This document shows, in pieces, positions 29,088 to 38,203 of a DNA stretch of 64,000 nucleotides. The position numbers were made by a program, and so were the translations under genes. The stretch comes from Neobacillus cucumis (GTDB lineage Bacteria > Bacillota > Bacilli > Bacillales > Cytobacillaceae). Position 1 is the stretch's first letter, and every line of letters begins with the position of its first letter. The notes beneath the pieces were generated by a model. That model was not told the origin of the DNA and searched no databases. It saw nothing but the letters and a program-made list of their open reading frames with translations. The stretch spans positions 232,871 to 296,870 of the forward strand of contig NZ_PGVE01000012.1 of assembly GCF_002860255.1 (NCBI RefSeq). Direction: 5' to 3'.

Positions 29088-29645
29088 TTGTCAGCAAATT
29101 TCTGTTTAAAATGTGGTACTGGACTGGAATTTCGTGATATGGATGGAACTATGAGAAAGGCATGCCCCCGTTGTGATTTTATATTCTGGGGTGACTATAG
29201 CGTTGGCGTTGGAGCATTAGTCATTAAGGATGAAAAGATCCTGCTAGTGAAACGGGCACATAATCCTGGAAAAGGATACTGGACGAATCCAGGCGGATAT
29301 ATCGAACAATTGGAATCGATTGAAGATACGATTATCCGAGAGGTTGAGGAAGAATCAGGAATAAAAGCAAAAGTAAAAGGAATTGTTGCGATTCGAGATC
29401 TTCCACGTAACATTCATAATCTTTATGTTGCTTTTGAAATGGAATATTTGGATGGAGTTCCAAGACCAGATGGTGTAGAGTCTGATGAAGCAGGGTTTTA
29501 CAGTTTAGAAGAAATCGAGTCGATGAATGTAGCCCCCTTCACGAGATGGCTGATACAAGTTGCTTATCATGGAGAAAGTAAAGGCTTAATGAAGGATAAT
29601 GATCCAGTAGTACCTATGCATGATAGTATTCTCTTTAAAGTTTGA
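29088..29645 (+). CDS. Nudix hydrolase with N-terminal zinc ribbon
   Basis: 185 residues. A CxxC...CxxC ribbon (CLKCG at 6-10 and CPRC near 27) precedes the Nudix domain, whose box reads GGYIEQLESIEDTIIREVEE followed by ESG, fitting GX5EX7REUXEEXGU. Nudix enzymes hydrolyse nucleoside-diphosphate-linked compounds; ribbon-containing members act on NADH, ADP-ribose or related molecules. Start is TTG 29088 with AAAGGATG upstream; an ATG at 29078 is out of frame. Given the neighbouring ribosyl enzymes, ADP-ribose or an ADP-sugar is a plausible but unproven substrate. Confidence 0.85.
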   Translation: MSANFCLKCGTGLEFRDMDGTMRKACPRCDFIFWGDYSVGVGALVIKDEKILLVKRAHNPGKGYWTNPGGYIEQLESIEDTIIREVEEESGIKAKVKGIVAIRDLPRNIHNLYVAFEMEYLDGVPRPDGVESDEAGFYSLEEIESMNVAPFTRWLIQVAYHGESKGLMKDNDPVVPMHDSILFKV

Positions 29646-29692
29646 TAAAATCACTAAGCTGCCACAACACGACTAAACTATCTTTACCTCTT

Positions 29693-29731
29693 AAAAAGAG
29701 ATCATGATAAAACTGTCATGATCTCTTTTTT
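29693..29731. terminator. Bidirectional terminator
   Basis: Perfect 15-bp stem AAAAAGAGATCATGA / TCATGATCTCTTTTT between the convergent Nudix and Gfo/Idh/MocA genes. Confidence 0.92.
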
Positions 29732-29743
29732 CCTGAATCAATG

Positions 29744-30805
29744 TTAGTCAAACGAAATTTCCATTCCTTTTTCACTGGATTCATAGATGCCACATAAAAT
29801 TTTCATCATTTCTAAGCCGTCTTCCACTGGACTTAAGGTCTCGGTTTCACCTAGGCAGACTAATACGAAGTGATTGATTTCATTTTGAAAGCCTTGTTCG
29901 AAGTCAAATGTTAACGAATCTACCTGAGGAGTCATGTTCAATATCGTATTGTGCTTTTCAGTAATGATTGATAATTCTGGTTCAACTTCGAGTCCTCCCT
30001 TTTCTCCATACAGTTTGACTGAGATTTCATTCTGTTTTGCATGGAGAGTAAAACTGACATCTACCATTAAAGAAGCCCCGTTTTCAAATCGGATCAACGC
30101 ATTTGCCATGTCTTCAACGGTATTGATTTCCGGATTATAATCTGCAGCTTTATAGAATGAGAGATTATTAATATTAGATCTGTTCCCGAGCTTAGTGTAG
30201 GTATTCCCGCTAATCGACTTTACTCTCGGTTTCCCCATTAAATACCAGCAAATATCAATCATGTGTACGCCAAGATCAATTAAAGGTCCTCCACCTGATC
30301 TTTCGATATCTGAAAACCAACCGCCTGGATTTCCGAGTCTTCTTATGCAGGAAGCTTTGGCATAATAAATCTCACCGATCTCATCCGCATCAATAAAATT
30401 CTTTAATATCGCTGTATTGGACGCATATCTTCTGACAAAACCGACTTGAAGGATTTTTCCGGTCTGTTTTACAGTTTCTTCCATTTGCTTAGCCTCAGCT
30501 ACAGTGGTACTTAATGGCTTTTCTACTAGAACGTGTTTTCCTGCCTTTAATGCGGCAATGGCGATCTCCGCATGGGAGTGATTCCATGTACAGATACTGA
30601 CAGCATCAATGTCTTGATCAGCTAGTAATGACAAATAATCTCCATAAACTCTGGCAGCACCATATTTATTTGCCTTCTCTTCTGCTCTTTCTGTATTCTT
30701 GTCACAAACGGCATATAACTCTACTCTTTCATTACTTTGATAGGACTGCAAATGCATATCCGAAATGGACCCAGCACCGATAACCCCTATTTTAAGTTTC
30801 CCCAT
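29744..30805 (-). CDS. Gfo/Idh/MocA-family NAD(P)-dependent dehydrogenase (A)
   Basis: 353 residues. An N-terminal Rossmann fold with IGVIGAGSISDMHL, the conserved HVLVEKPLS near 92-100, then an alpha/beta C-domain with SGGGPLIDLGVHMIDICWYL supplying the catalytic Asp/His. The family oxidises or reduces hydroxyls of inositols, sugars and glycosides. It follows an isomerase gene by 20 bases, so the two probably act on the same compound. Last gene of this run, ending at a strong terminator. The exact substrate is unknown. Confidence 0.9.
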   Translation of the reverse strand: MGKLKIGVIGAGSISDMHLQSYQSNERVELYAVCDKNTERAEEKANKYGAARVYGDYLSLLADQDIDAVSICTWNHSHAEIAIAALKAGKHVLVEKPLSTTVAEAKQMEETVKQTGKILQVGFVRRYASNTAILKNFIDADEIGEIYYAKASCIRRLGNPGGWFSDIERSGGGPLIDLGVHMIDICWYLMGKPRVKSISGNTYTKLGNRSNINNLSFYKAADYNPEINTVEDMANALIRFENGASLMVDVSFTLHAKQNEISVKLYGEKGGLEVEPELSIITEKHNTILNMTPQVDSLTFDFEQGFQNEINHFVLVCLGETETLSPVEDGLEMMKILCGIYESSEKGMEISFD

Positions 30806-30824
30806 TACTCATTCTCCCCTTCTA

Positions 30825-31688
30825 TTAAACTTGTTCCCAAATTCTCCGAACATTGTCTAAGCTAATCTTTGAACCCCTCTTACAATCTTCCATACCTTCA
30901 AATTCTATGGAGATAAAGCCGTCATAATTTGAGTGCTTAATCACTTTAATGATTTCATATATATCAATGTCCCCATGGCCAATGATGGAGCCTCTTAAAT
31001 AATTCCCAGAAGTTGTTTGAAACCATCCCTCTCCAGGGTTATACGTTTCAGGCCGGTAATAAAAATCTTTCATATGAATCATTGAAGCATGTTGAATATT
31101 TTTCTTGACTGCTTTGATAGGATTTTCATCTACACAAAGAAAATTTCCGGTGTCTAATGTGGTTTTGAAATTATCCTTATTTACACGATGAAGCAGAGCT
31201 TGGACACGGTCACTTGCTTGTACAAAATATCCATGGTTTTCAACACTAGTTGTAATACCATATCCGGCTGCATAATCCGCAATCCTTTTACAAGCATCAG
31301 TGAGCCTTGGTAAATCTTGTTCAAATTGTTGAAAAGAAGTCTCTCCGATAGGTCTCCATGCCACATCATGACGCATAAGCTTTACCCCAAGTCTATTTGC
31401 AATATCGACTTGTTTAGTTACTCTTTCTACTTCTTGTTCAAATTGCTCTTCATCCACCGTAATAAAGTTTGCTCCAATGGCATAATTAGAAATCTTAATA
31501 CCAACATTTTCTGCTTTTTGGCGTATCGCATCTGTTAATTCCGGATTTTCGTCCAATGAAAACCCCATTGGGACGATTTCAATATGTTCTCCGCCTTGTT
31601 CCGCAGTCCATTCGATTGCTTCAAGGATATTTAATTCCTTTGACTTAAGGGCTGAATATAAACTATAAGAGCTTAAACCAAGTTTCAT
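30825..31688 (-). CDS. Sugar phosphate isomerase/epimerase-like TIM barrel (A)
   Basis: 287 residues of the AP-endonuclease-2 superfamily. The metal-site segments TTSVENHGYF, KTTLDTGNFLCV, MIHMKDFYYR, IGHGDIDIYEII and FISIEFEGME are all present, giving the expected Glu, Asp, His and Glu ligands. Relatives include IolE/IolH-like dehydratases, keto-sugar epimerases and the C-glycoside-cleaving DgpC/CarC type. Paired with Gfo/Idh/MocA gene A, 20 bases downstream. Begins MKLGLSSYSLYSALKSKE; its promoter is probably in the 31689-31769 gap. Confidence 0.85.
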   Translation of the reverse strand: MKLGLSSYSLYSALKSKELNILEAIEWTAEQGGEHIEIVPMGFSLDENPELTDAIRQKAENVGIKISNYAIGANFITVDEEQFEQEVERVTKQVDIANRLGVKLMRHDVAWRPIGETSFQQFEQDLPRLTDACKRIADYAAGYGITTSVENHGYFVQASDRVQALLHRVNKDNFKTTLDTGNFLCVDENPIKAVKKNIQHASMIHMKDFYYRPETYNPGEGWFQTTSGNYLRGSIIGHGDIDIYEIIKVIKHSNYDGFISIEFEGMEDCKRGSKISLDNVRRIWEQV

Positions 31689-31769
31689 TTTCTACCTCCA
31701 AAATTAAACATAAGTGCAATTCATTAATATGAACCTTTACCACCGAAAAGAATGATCATATAAAGAAGA

Positions 31770-31787
31770 GGAGTATTTTGATACTCC
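31770..31787 (-). terminator. Terminator separating two sub-operons
   Basis: Stem GGAGTAT / ATACTCC with a 4-nt loop, followed on the minus strand by TCTTCTTT. Lies just past the stop at 31806. Confidence 0.65.
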
Positions 31788-31805
31788 CTTGCATCAACGA
31801 TTGCA

Positions 31806-32807
31806 CTATTGATTAGCTAACGTGATTTTTTCTCCTTCTAAGGCTGACAGGTTGATTGGCAGACCCACTTCATTCGATTTGTTTGCCGCTAATGTAGCAG
31901 CAAGAGTTTTTACTCCATCTTCATAACTTGATAAGAGAAGTGCAGCATCCCCCTTCAGGACCGCCTCAATAAATCGTCTATCCTGCTCCAGATAAAAATC
32001 CACCTTCGATTGGTAGGTATTCGAAGAATCTTTTTCAGCAATAGTAAGATTTGTTCCATCAATCACCACACGGAAATCCTTACCTAAAATTTCAATGCCA
32101 GAACGATGGTCAAATTGAATAATGGAAGAATCAAGATGTCCTACAGCACCAGATTCAAAAATAACATTCACCGATGTGACATCTGGAATATCCATATTAG
32201 GGATATCAGATAAAACCTGTAACCTCATATTGGCATAAACTTGCTCAATATCACCCGCTAAATATCTCATTAAATCTAATGTATGAGTGGACTGTTCTAC
32301 AAGTTGTCCGCCGGATTTATTGATTTCGCGATACCACGGGGTAGGAACAAAGGATGTTATGTAATGTCCCCTTACCATCGCGATCGTCTTATCCTTTAAA
32401 TAGTCTTTTGCCTTCGCAACTGTATCCAGATAGCGTAAACAATAGCCTACTCCACAGATAACCCCTGATTCTTTGATGACTTTCGCCTTCTTTTGTACCG
32501 TTTCTAAATCGAGGCCTAACGGCTTTTCTACTAATAGATGAATACCGCGCTTGACGATCTTTTCTTCAATCTCCCCGTGTGCAAATGGAGGAACACAGAC
32601 AAAGACAGCATCTAAGGCTTCATTTTCAAGCATCTCATCGAGATCGGTGTAGACCGCGGCGTTAAATTCCAATCCTTTTTTCTTGGCGCTTTCTTCAACG
32701 ATGTCACATACAGCAACTATTTCTGCATGATCGCATTTTTTCACATTCTCCAAATGGACTCCAGCAATTCCGCCTACACCTACAAATCCAACTTTTACTT
32801 TGCGCAC
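31806..32807 (-). CDS. Gfo/Idh/MocA-family dehydrogenase (B)
   Basis: 333 residues. Rossmann start KVGFVGVGGIAGVHLENV, dinucleotide site with LLVEKPLGL near 92-100, and GGQLVEQSTHTLDLMRYLAG carrying the catalytic His. It begins ten bases after isomerase B, so the pair is co-translated. The second Asp of the usual D-x-x-x-H catalytic motif is replaced by Glu/Gln (VEQSTH), which suggests a different substrate from proteins A and C. Confidence 0.88.
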   Translation of the reverse strand: MRKVKVGFVGVGGIAGVHLENVKKCDHAEIVAVCDIVEESAKKKGLEFNAAVYTDLDEMLENEALDAVFVCVPPFAHGEIEEKIVKRGIHLLVEKPLGLDLETVQKKAKVIKESGVICGVGYCLRYLDTVAKAKDYLKDKTIAMVRGHYITSFVPTPWYREINKSGGQLVEQSTHTLDLMRYLAGDIEQVYANMRLQVLSDIPNMDIPDVTSVNVIFESGAVGHLDSSIIQFDHRSGIEILGKDFRVVIDGTNLTIAEKDSSNTYQSKVDFYLEQDRRFIEAVLKGDAALLLSSYEDGVKTLAATLAANKSNEVGLPINLSALEGEKITLANQ

Positions 32808-32817
32808 CTGTTACCTC

Positions 32818-33660
32818 CTAAAAGTTTCTCACTTTTGAATTGCTAGCTAATATGACATCCATATGACGCGCGGTATCATTCGGCAGCTGTTTTGGATTGA
32901 TGGCATAAGGGCTTAGCTCAGCTGTAATGGTATCGTTATAGCCGATCTCTTCTAGTGCATCGACAACAGCAGGCCAATTGACATCACCAGCTAATAGAGG
33001 GACAAATCCAGTGATGTTCCCAACTGCTGTACTAAAATCCTTTACATGGACTTTACTGATTCGTTTTCCAAGAATCCGAATCCATTGTTCTGGAAAACCA
33101 AACTGGAGGACATTCCCTACATCAAAATAAGCTGTTGCATAATCAGAATCTAACTCATCTATATATCGCGCCATTTCAAGCGGTGACAAAAGGAATTTAT
33201 TCCAGACGTTCTCTATTCCAATGGCAACCTGGCGTTTTTCTGCTTCAACTAGTACTTTTTTAAGTTCTTCTTGACTTCGGTTGTAACAATCATCATAAGA
33301 TACATTCTTTGAGACTGAACCGGGAACGACCAACACTGTATCAATCCCCATCACACTAGCTAATTCTAGTTGCTTGAAGATGACTTTTCTGCCCTGTTCT
33401 CTTATAGTTGAGTCAGGAGATGATAAGGGACTTTGCCATAATAACCCGGTGGAAATGCTTCTTAACTGTAATCCGTAAGACGAGGCTAGGGTAACAATTG
33501 CTTCTGCTTCACCTGGTGTCGTGTCCATTGTTAAACCTATTCCTCCAGAATTGTACAGGTTCAATTCAACCGCATCGAAGCCAGCTTCTCTACTGAATTC
33601 AAATACATCTTTCAAAGAAGTACCTTCTGGATAGCACCATTGATTAATACCTTTTAACAT
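32818..33660 (-). CDS. Sugar phosphate isomerase/epimerase-like TIM barrel (B)
   Basis: 280 residues of the AP-endonuclease-2 superfamily. Metal residues lie in VAIGIENVWNKFLLSP, YATAYFDVGNVLQFG, SKVHVKDFSTAVG and DTITAELSPY. This spacing resembles L-ribulose/L-xylulose-5-phosphate 3-epimerases (UlaE/SgbU type) and D-tagatose 3-epimerases, more than protein A does. Interleaved between dehydrogenases B and C with 10-12 base gaps. Reaction on a keto-sugar is inferred. Confidence 0.88.
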   Translation of the reverse strand: MLKGINQWCYPEGTSLKDVFEFSREAGFDAVELNLYNSGGIGLTMDTTPGEAEAIVTLASSYGLQLRSISTGLLWQSPLSSPDSTIREQGRKVIFKQLELASVMGIDTVLVVPGSVSKNVSYDDCYNRSQEELKKVLVEAEKRQVAIGIENVWNKFLLSPLEMARYIDELDSDYATAYFDVGNVLQFGFPEQWIRILGKRISKVHVKDFSTAVGNITGFVPLLAGDVNWPAVVDALEEIGYNDTITAELSPYAINPKQLPNDTARHMDVILASNSKVRNF

Positions 33661-33672
33661 GCAATCATCTCC

Positions 33673-34650
33673 TTAAATTTTTATCAGCTTAACAGGTTGA
33701 CGTTTGGCTGCGGATTCATAGGCAGCTAAGGCAACCTCTAGTGCTTTTAAGCCATCAGTCCCTGTGATGGAAGGGTCTTTTCCAGTGGAAACACTATTCA
33801 AAAAGTCACTTATCAATCCAAAATCCATGTCATCTCCCCAAAAATTCCAATTAGCACCGCTCTTGTCATAAACATCTAACTTTTGAGCAAATGCATCGAC
33901 CTTAAGGGTTCCTTCACTGCCGATAATTTCTAGCGTTACGTCCCCCCAGGTTGGATAGGTTTCGTTACGTGACCAGCTGCAATCCAAAGTTGAAAATACA
34001 TCATTATCGAACTCAATCGTGAGGATCCCACAATCGTCGATGAGATAAGAGGAGATGGAATGGTCAATTTCTGCATATACTTCTCTTGGCTCAGAACCCA
34101 TGAACCACCTCATGATGTCGACCACATGGACGGTATGGTCAATCACAGCTCCTCCACCTGAAAGGTTAGGATCGACAAACCATCCGCCGGGATTGGTCCC
34201 ACGATTGGTGCCTTTAATGGCGAGGATTTGCCCAAGATCCCCATTGTCAATGATCTTTTTGGCGCGAAGAATCGCTGAGTTAAATCTTACCGGGAACGCT
34301 GTTTGCAAAATGACCTGATTCTGCTTACATACTTCGATCATCTCTTTTGCATCTTCCAATTTCGACGCAATGGGTTTTTCACACAAAATATGTTTACCAG
34401 CCTTTGCTGCTGCCACGACATGTTCGCGATGTTTGCTATTCTCAGATGTGATGATCACGGCATCTAGATCCTGTTCCAGTAATTCTTGATAACGGCTGAA
34501 ATATTGAGATTGATATCTCAAGGCTGCGTTTGTACCACGATTTTCATCTTCATCCGCGATTCCAACCAATTGAACTCCATCAATTTTGGTTAATGCATCT
34601 GCGTAACTATTGGCATGGCCATGAGCAAAACTGATAATTCCCACCTTCAT
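33673..34650 (-). CDS. Gfo/Idh/MocA-family dehydrogenase (C), variant nucleotide loop
   Basis: 325 residues. The C-terminal half is typical: HILCEKPIASKLEDAKEM and SGGGAVIDHTVHVVDIMRWF. The N-terminal glycine loop is unusual: VGIISFAHGHANSYADAL replaces GxGxxG with a His-rich loop. A sub-group of the family has this HGH loop and still binds NAD. It shares four bases with the upstream dehydrogenase D (ATGA-type overlap), so the two are translated together. Confidence 0.88.
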   Translation of the reverse strand: MKVGIISFAHGHANSYADALTKIDGVQLVGIADEDENRGTNAALRYQSQYFSRYQELLEQDLDAVIITSENSKHREHVVAAAKAGKHILCEKPIASKLEDAKEMIEVCKQNQVILQTAFPVRFNSAILRAKKIIDNGDLGQILAIKGTNRGTNPGGWFVDPNLSGGGAVIDHTVHVVDIMRWFMGSEPREVYAEIDHSISSYLIDDCGILTIEFDNDVFSTLDCSWSRNETYPTWGDVTLEIIGSEGTLKVDAFAQKLDVYDKSGANWNFWGDDMDFGLISDFLNSVSTGKDPSITGTDGLKALEVALAAYESAAKRQPVKLIKI

Positions 34651-35672
34651 CGGATTTGTGCCTCCTCTTTTTGATTTTCATTAATGACAACCTCTCTGCC
34701 GGTTTCAATTGATTTAAGGGCAGAAAGCGCGATTTCCATTGCTTTATAGGCATCTTCTGCTGTGACAATCGGGGCCTTGCCGGTTTCAATGCAGTGAATA
34801 AAATGGGCTAATTCCATGAAATAAGGATTGTCCTTTAACGGACTTTCCGGTACAGCTACGCCACCGCCAGATGTACTTTTCTTTCTGCCTTCAAATAGAA
34901 CGGGAACAGACTTGGAGCTGTCATGTTCAATAATTCCGCTTTGACCCGCAAATTCAAATCGAGTAGTAAACGATTGATGCGCCCAGGATCCTTCTACATG
35001 AGCAATCACGCCGTTTTTAAAGCGGAGAGTCACCAACGAATAATCAATTCGCTTCAAAATCCCATTTTTGATGCTTTTGGCATAGACTCGCTCCACTTCC
35101 CCAAAACACCATCTCAGGAAGTCAAAGTCGTGGATAATCATATCTAACACCAATCCGCCGCTCTTTTCATAATCCGCATACCAGTCATCAGATCCGTTTG
35201 GAAATCCTCCCCCTCTATACGTACGTACAACAGCGGTATTTCCAATTGTTCCTTCCTCAATCATCTTTTTGGCACGAACATACTCAGGAAAGAATCGCAC
35301 CACATGACCAACAAAAAGCTTGACATCTTTTTCCTTACAGTAATCGATCATTTCTCGAGCATCAACTAGGTTCCTGGCAAGGGGCTTTTCACAAATGACA
35401 TGCAGCCCTTGATCGGCAGCTATTTTCAAAAAAGGCTTATGAAATGGCGTAGGTAAACAAATGGAAACGACATCCACTTTTTTCAATGTTTCTATGGCTT
35501 CTTCAAATGTTTGGAAGGCTGTAGTTTGTAATTTTTCAGCCAGCTTCCCCGCTTTTTCCAAATCTTTATCGACGATTCCAGAAAGAACGGCATTTTCCAT
35601 ATTGGCAAAGGCTTCTCCATGCACATTTCCCATCGTGCCAGCCCCAATTAAAAGTACATGTAACACTCTCAT
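34647..35672 (-). CDS. Gfo/Idh/MocA-family dehydrogenase (D)
   Basis: 341 residues. VLLIGAGTMGNVHGEAFA is a classic nucleotide loop, followed by HVICEKPLARNLVDAREM and SGGLVLDMIIHDFDFLRWCFG with catalytic Asp and His. The long insertion around KKSTSGGGVAVPESPLKDN is close to that of inositol 2-dehydrogenase-like members (IolG type). First intact gene of the run; the ROK remnant just upstream may once have been the operon's regulator or kinase. Confidence 0.9.
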   Translation of the reverse strand: MRVLHVLLIGAGTMGNVHGEAFANMENAVLSGIVDKDLEKAGKLAEKLQTTAFQTFEEAIETLKKVDVVSICLPTPFHKPFLKIAADQGLHVICEKPLARNLVDAREMIDYCKEKDVKLFVGHVVRFFPEYVRAKKMIEEGTIGNTAVVRTYRGGGFPNGSDDWYADYEKSGGLVLDMIIHDFDFLRWCFGEVERVYAKSIKNGILKRIDYSLVTLRFKNGVIAHVEGSWAHQSFTTRFEFAGQSGIIEHDSSKSVPVLFEGRKKSTSGGGVAVPESPLKDNPYFMELAHFIHCIETGKAPIVTAEDAYKAMEIALSALKSIETGREVVINENQKEEAQIR

Positions 35673-35711
35673 CTCTCCCTTAGTTTTATTAAATTGGAAA
35701 CAACCCTAGAT

Positions 35712-36092
35712 CTAATGAGGCTGGGCTGCTAGTTCATCAGCCTTGCAAAAAAATAAACCGGTTGCCCCCACTACACATGCATAGCTGCCAAGACATGATT
35801 TCTCGATTTTTACACGTTCCACCATACTTTGAATGCCATGCTTTTGAACAGTTCTACGGATTGATGGCAGGATTAATTCTGATTCGTTCATTACACCCCC
35901 GCCCATTATCACCGCTTCTGTATTAAAAAGATGGATCAGATTAATAATCCCTAATCCAAGATATTCCCCAGTTTCTTCCAGCAAGCTGATTGAAAAGGAG
36001 TCCCCCATTTTTGCCGCCGTACAAATATCTATAGCATTTAGCTCACCTATTTTAAGTTCTTGCATCAGTTTTAAATGGCCTGTTCTGCGCAT
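35712..36092 (-). pseudogene. ROK-family protein, C-terminal fragment
   Basis: The 126-codon frame matches only the last third of a ROK sugar kinase or NagC/XylR-type repressor: LGLGIINLIHLFNTEAVIMGGGV and LGSYACVVGATGLFF are the usual C-terminal motifs. The phosphate-binding N-terminus, the DNA-binding domain and the zinc-site GHxxx CxCGxxGC region are absent. The frame stays open upstream for about 40 bases without any ROK similarity, so the 5' part has been lost by deletion. It lies at the head of the dehydrogenase run and was probably once its regulator or kinase. Confidence 0.75.
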
Positions 36093-36445
36093 ACCCTTAC
36101 ACCTCTGACTCTCCCAAACTTCCTTTTTCCAGTGCCTTTATTAAGTATAATAAACGGCATAGTATTAATTGAAAACACTTACATTTCTAAAAATAATAAA
36201 TACATAAAAAATGAGTAAAAACTCATACACCGCAAAAAATCTCTCAATAGTCCTGCCTATAAAGGATATAGTAGATTCAGATAAAAATGACTTAAAAAAA
36301 TAATAGGTTAACCTTTTTCAGTTATTTTAGTTAATCAGTCCATTTGCGCTAGAAAAAAAGGATAAAGGAAAATAGTAGGATTTACTTTCCACTATTATTT
36401 CTGAAAAATAAAAGGAGAAGATTTTGTAAAGGTTGTGATCGATAA
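36093..36445. other. AT-rich intergenic region
   Basis: About 350 bases. It holds a small hairpin ATGAGT-AAAA-ACTCAT (36209-36225) and an operator-like GAAAACACTTACATTT near 36170. No gene seen. Probably contains the promoter of the downstream dehydrogenases and the deletion scar of the ROK gene. Confidence 0.35.
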
Positions 36446-36874
36446 ATGCTTTATATAAGAGATATTGAGAAAATAATTGAAAATACATTGCAAGAACACA
36501 AATTAACGGTTGATTATGAATTTAACAATAACCTACCCGCACCTATGAGTTTTAACGTATCAAATACTACGATTAAGTTTAACTATTTACAAATTAATGG
36601 ATACCTAGCTAATATTAACTTTAAGATTAAAGAGACAGATGAAGACTGTGTAAGACTTATGCTCTATCATCAGCTTGGATATTATTTAGCATTTAGGAAC
36701 AACAAACATGATTTAAGGGTTTTAAAGTATTTCGGGGATGAAAAAAAAGCACAGCTTCTAGCTAATATAGAATCCAAGGCCTGGGATTATGGCAGAACCT
36801 TGGTTCCGGAAAAATTAGTAAATTCCTATGATAAAGTCCGTGAATTAGATAAAATGCTACTAAAAAACTATTAA
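36446..36874 (+). CDS. Hypothetical protein
   Basis: 142 residues, not recognised. No signal peptide or membrane segment. The segment VRLMLYHQLGYYLAFRNNKHD has a His that could be a relic of an HExxH-like site, but the second His is missing. The end (SYDKVRELDKMLLKNY) is helical and charged. The ORF has its own terminator and sits between two dehydrogenase groups on the other strand. ATG 36446 has AAAGG 15 bases upstream, rather far. Confidence 0.55.
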   Translation: MLYIRDIEKIIENTLQEHKLTVDYEFNNNLPAPMSFNVSNTTIKFNYLQINGYLANINFKIKETDEDCVRLMLYHQLGYYLAFRNNKHDLRVLKYFGDEKKAQLLANIESKAWDYGRTLVPEKLVNSYDKVRELDKMLLKNY

Positions 36875-36893
36875 AATAAATGAAAAACTTTAA

Positions 36894-36926
36894 AAAAGTA
36901 ATGGGGGTCTGACTCCCATTACTTTT
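36894..36926. terminator. Bidirectional terminator
   Basis: 12-bp stem AAAAGTAATGGG / CCCATTACTTTT with T-rich flanks on both strands. Confidence 0.85.
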
Positions 36927-37059
36927 TATTTTAAAACTTCTACTTGATGGTTTATATACAACCAGATAGGCAAAAGCCGGTGAATGTAGACAAAGTGACT
37001 TTAAAGCTTTTTATTTGAAATCTGTTATTAACTCAATAATAAGTGTGGGTAATTAATTA

Positions 37060-38157
37060 TTAAATTGAAACTGTCTCTTTTTGAACTGCTTCTTTTAATG
37101 CATCAATAATCATTTTAAATACTATTAAATCTTGTTTATAATCTTCTGGCGTAGTTTTAGGCTGTGCCCCGTTTGTTACTACTTCATAAAACTCTTCGAT
37201 TTCACAAGTATAAGGATCTTTGAAGGTTGGGCGAATGACAGTTTCATTATAGGTATCACCAACTGTTTCCTTCACGATCAAGGTTGTTGGCAAATGGCGA
37301 ATATAAGGAGTATCGTATTGAACGGTCAGTGATTTCGTATCACCGAAAACTTCGATGGAAGCATCGAATCTTCTTTGATTATCCACCCCTGTTTCAAAAG
37401 TGGCGAAAAACCCGTCAAATTCTAAAATAGCATTGATATAACCACCGCCTTTCCATTGTGCAGCTGAAACTACGCGCTTTGGCATGCCAATGATTTCTCT
37501 CATCGCTGAAATATCATGACTGTTCAAGCCGCATAATAGACGGTACGCTCCGCTAATTTCTTGTGGGGCCTCTCCAATCGCTTCTAAAACCATCTTCTTT
37601 GCCCGGTCTGTTTTATCCTGGATCGCTTCTGCAGAAATATCGTTGAAGCGATGCACGATACTGGATTGTTCAATAATTAAACGATTTTGTCCGATAATAT
37701 CTCTAATTTTTGCATAATTGATTTTGCTCAATTTCTTTACTTCTTCGACGCCCTGTAAGAAAGCTGGAGCAAATCTTCTCATATAGCCCACCATAATTTG
37801 AACGCCATTTGCATCTCTTGCTTTAATTATTTCATCTGCTTCACGTTGTGTTAGGCACATTGGCTTTTCAATAAGGACATGCTTTTTATTATTCATGGCA
37901 GCAATCGCACATTCAGCATGATATTCGTCACTGTTTAAAACAAAGACAGCATCTAAATCAGGTTGTTCACAAAGATCAATTGGATTGTTATAAAGACGAG
38001 TTACCCTATACTTTTCACCCATTAATTGTAAAAGCTGTTCTGAAATATCACATAGAGCAGCAATTTCAAAACGGTCTGCTAAACTATCTAAAATGGGAAG
38101 ATGAATAATTTGTGCGACTTCTCCTAAACCGATAACTCCAACTTTTACTTTTTTCAT
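37060..38157 (-). CDS. Gfo/Idh/MocA-family dehydrogenase (E)
   Basis: 365 residues. VGVIGLGEVAQIIHLPIL is the nucleotide loop and HVLIEKPMCLTQREADEI the second family motif. The usual GG-x-D/H catalytic segment is replaced by YRLLCGLNSHDISAMREIIG and a ~50-residue insertion (FNDISAEAIQDKTDRAKKM) is present, so it belongs to a divergent branch. I start at ATG 38157 (MKKVKVGV): the TTG seven codons earlier overlaps the ribosome binding site AAAGGAG. It is the last gene of an ABC importer operon, so its substrate is likely what that importer brings in. Confidence 0.88.
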   Translation of the reverse strand: MKKVKVGVIGLGEVAQIIHLPILDSLADRFEIAALCDISEQLLQLMGEKYRVTRLYNNPIDLCEQPDLDAVFVLNSDEYHAECAIAAMNNKKHVLIEKPMCLTQREADEIIKARDANGVQIMVGYMRRFAPAFLQGVEEVKKLSKINYAKIRDIIGQNRLIIEQSSIVHRFNDISAEAIQDKTDRAKKMVLEAIGEAPQEISGAYRLLCGLNSHDISAMREIIGMPKRVVSAAQWKGGGYINAILEFDGFFATFETGVDNQRRFDASIEVFGDTKSLTVQYDTPYIRHLPTTLIVKETVGDTYNETVIRPTFKDPYTCEIEEFYEVVTNGAQPKTTPEDYKQDLIVFKMIIDALKEAVQKETVSI

Positions 38158-38203
38158 ATGACATAACTCCTTTATCAATTAGTTATTTTTTTGAATCAAT
38201 CTT

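Noticed and set aside
36209..36225. ATGAGT-AAAA-ACTCAT hairpin as a terminator
   Set aside because: The stem is only six A/T-rich pairs and lacks a T-run in either direction.
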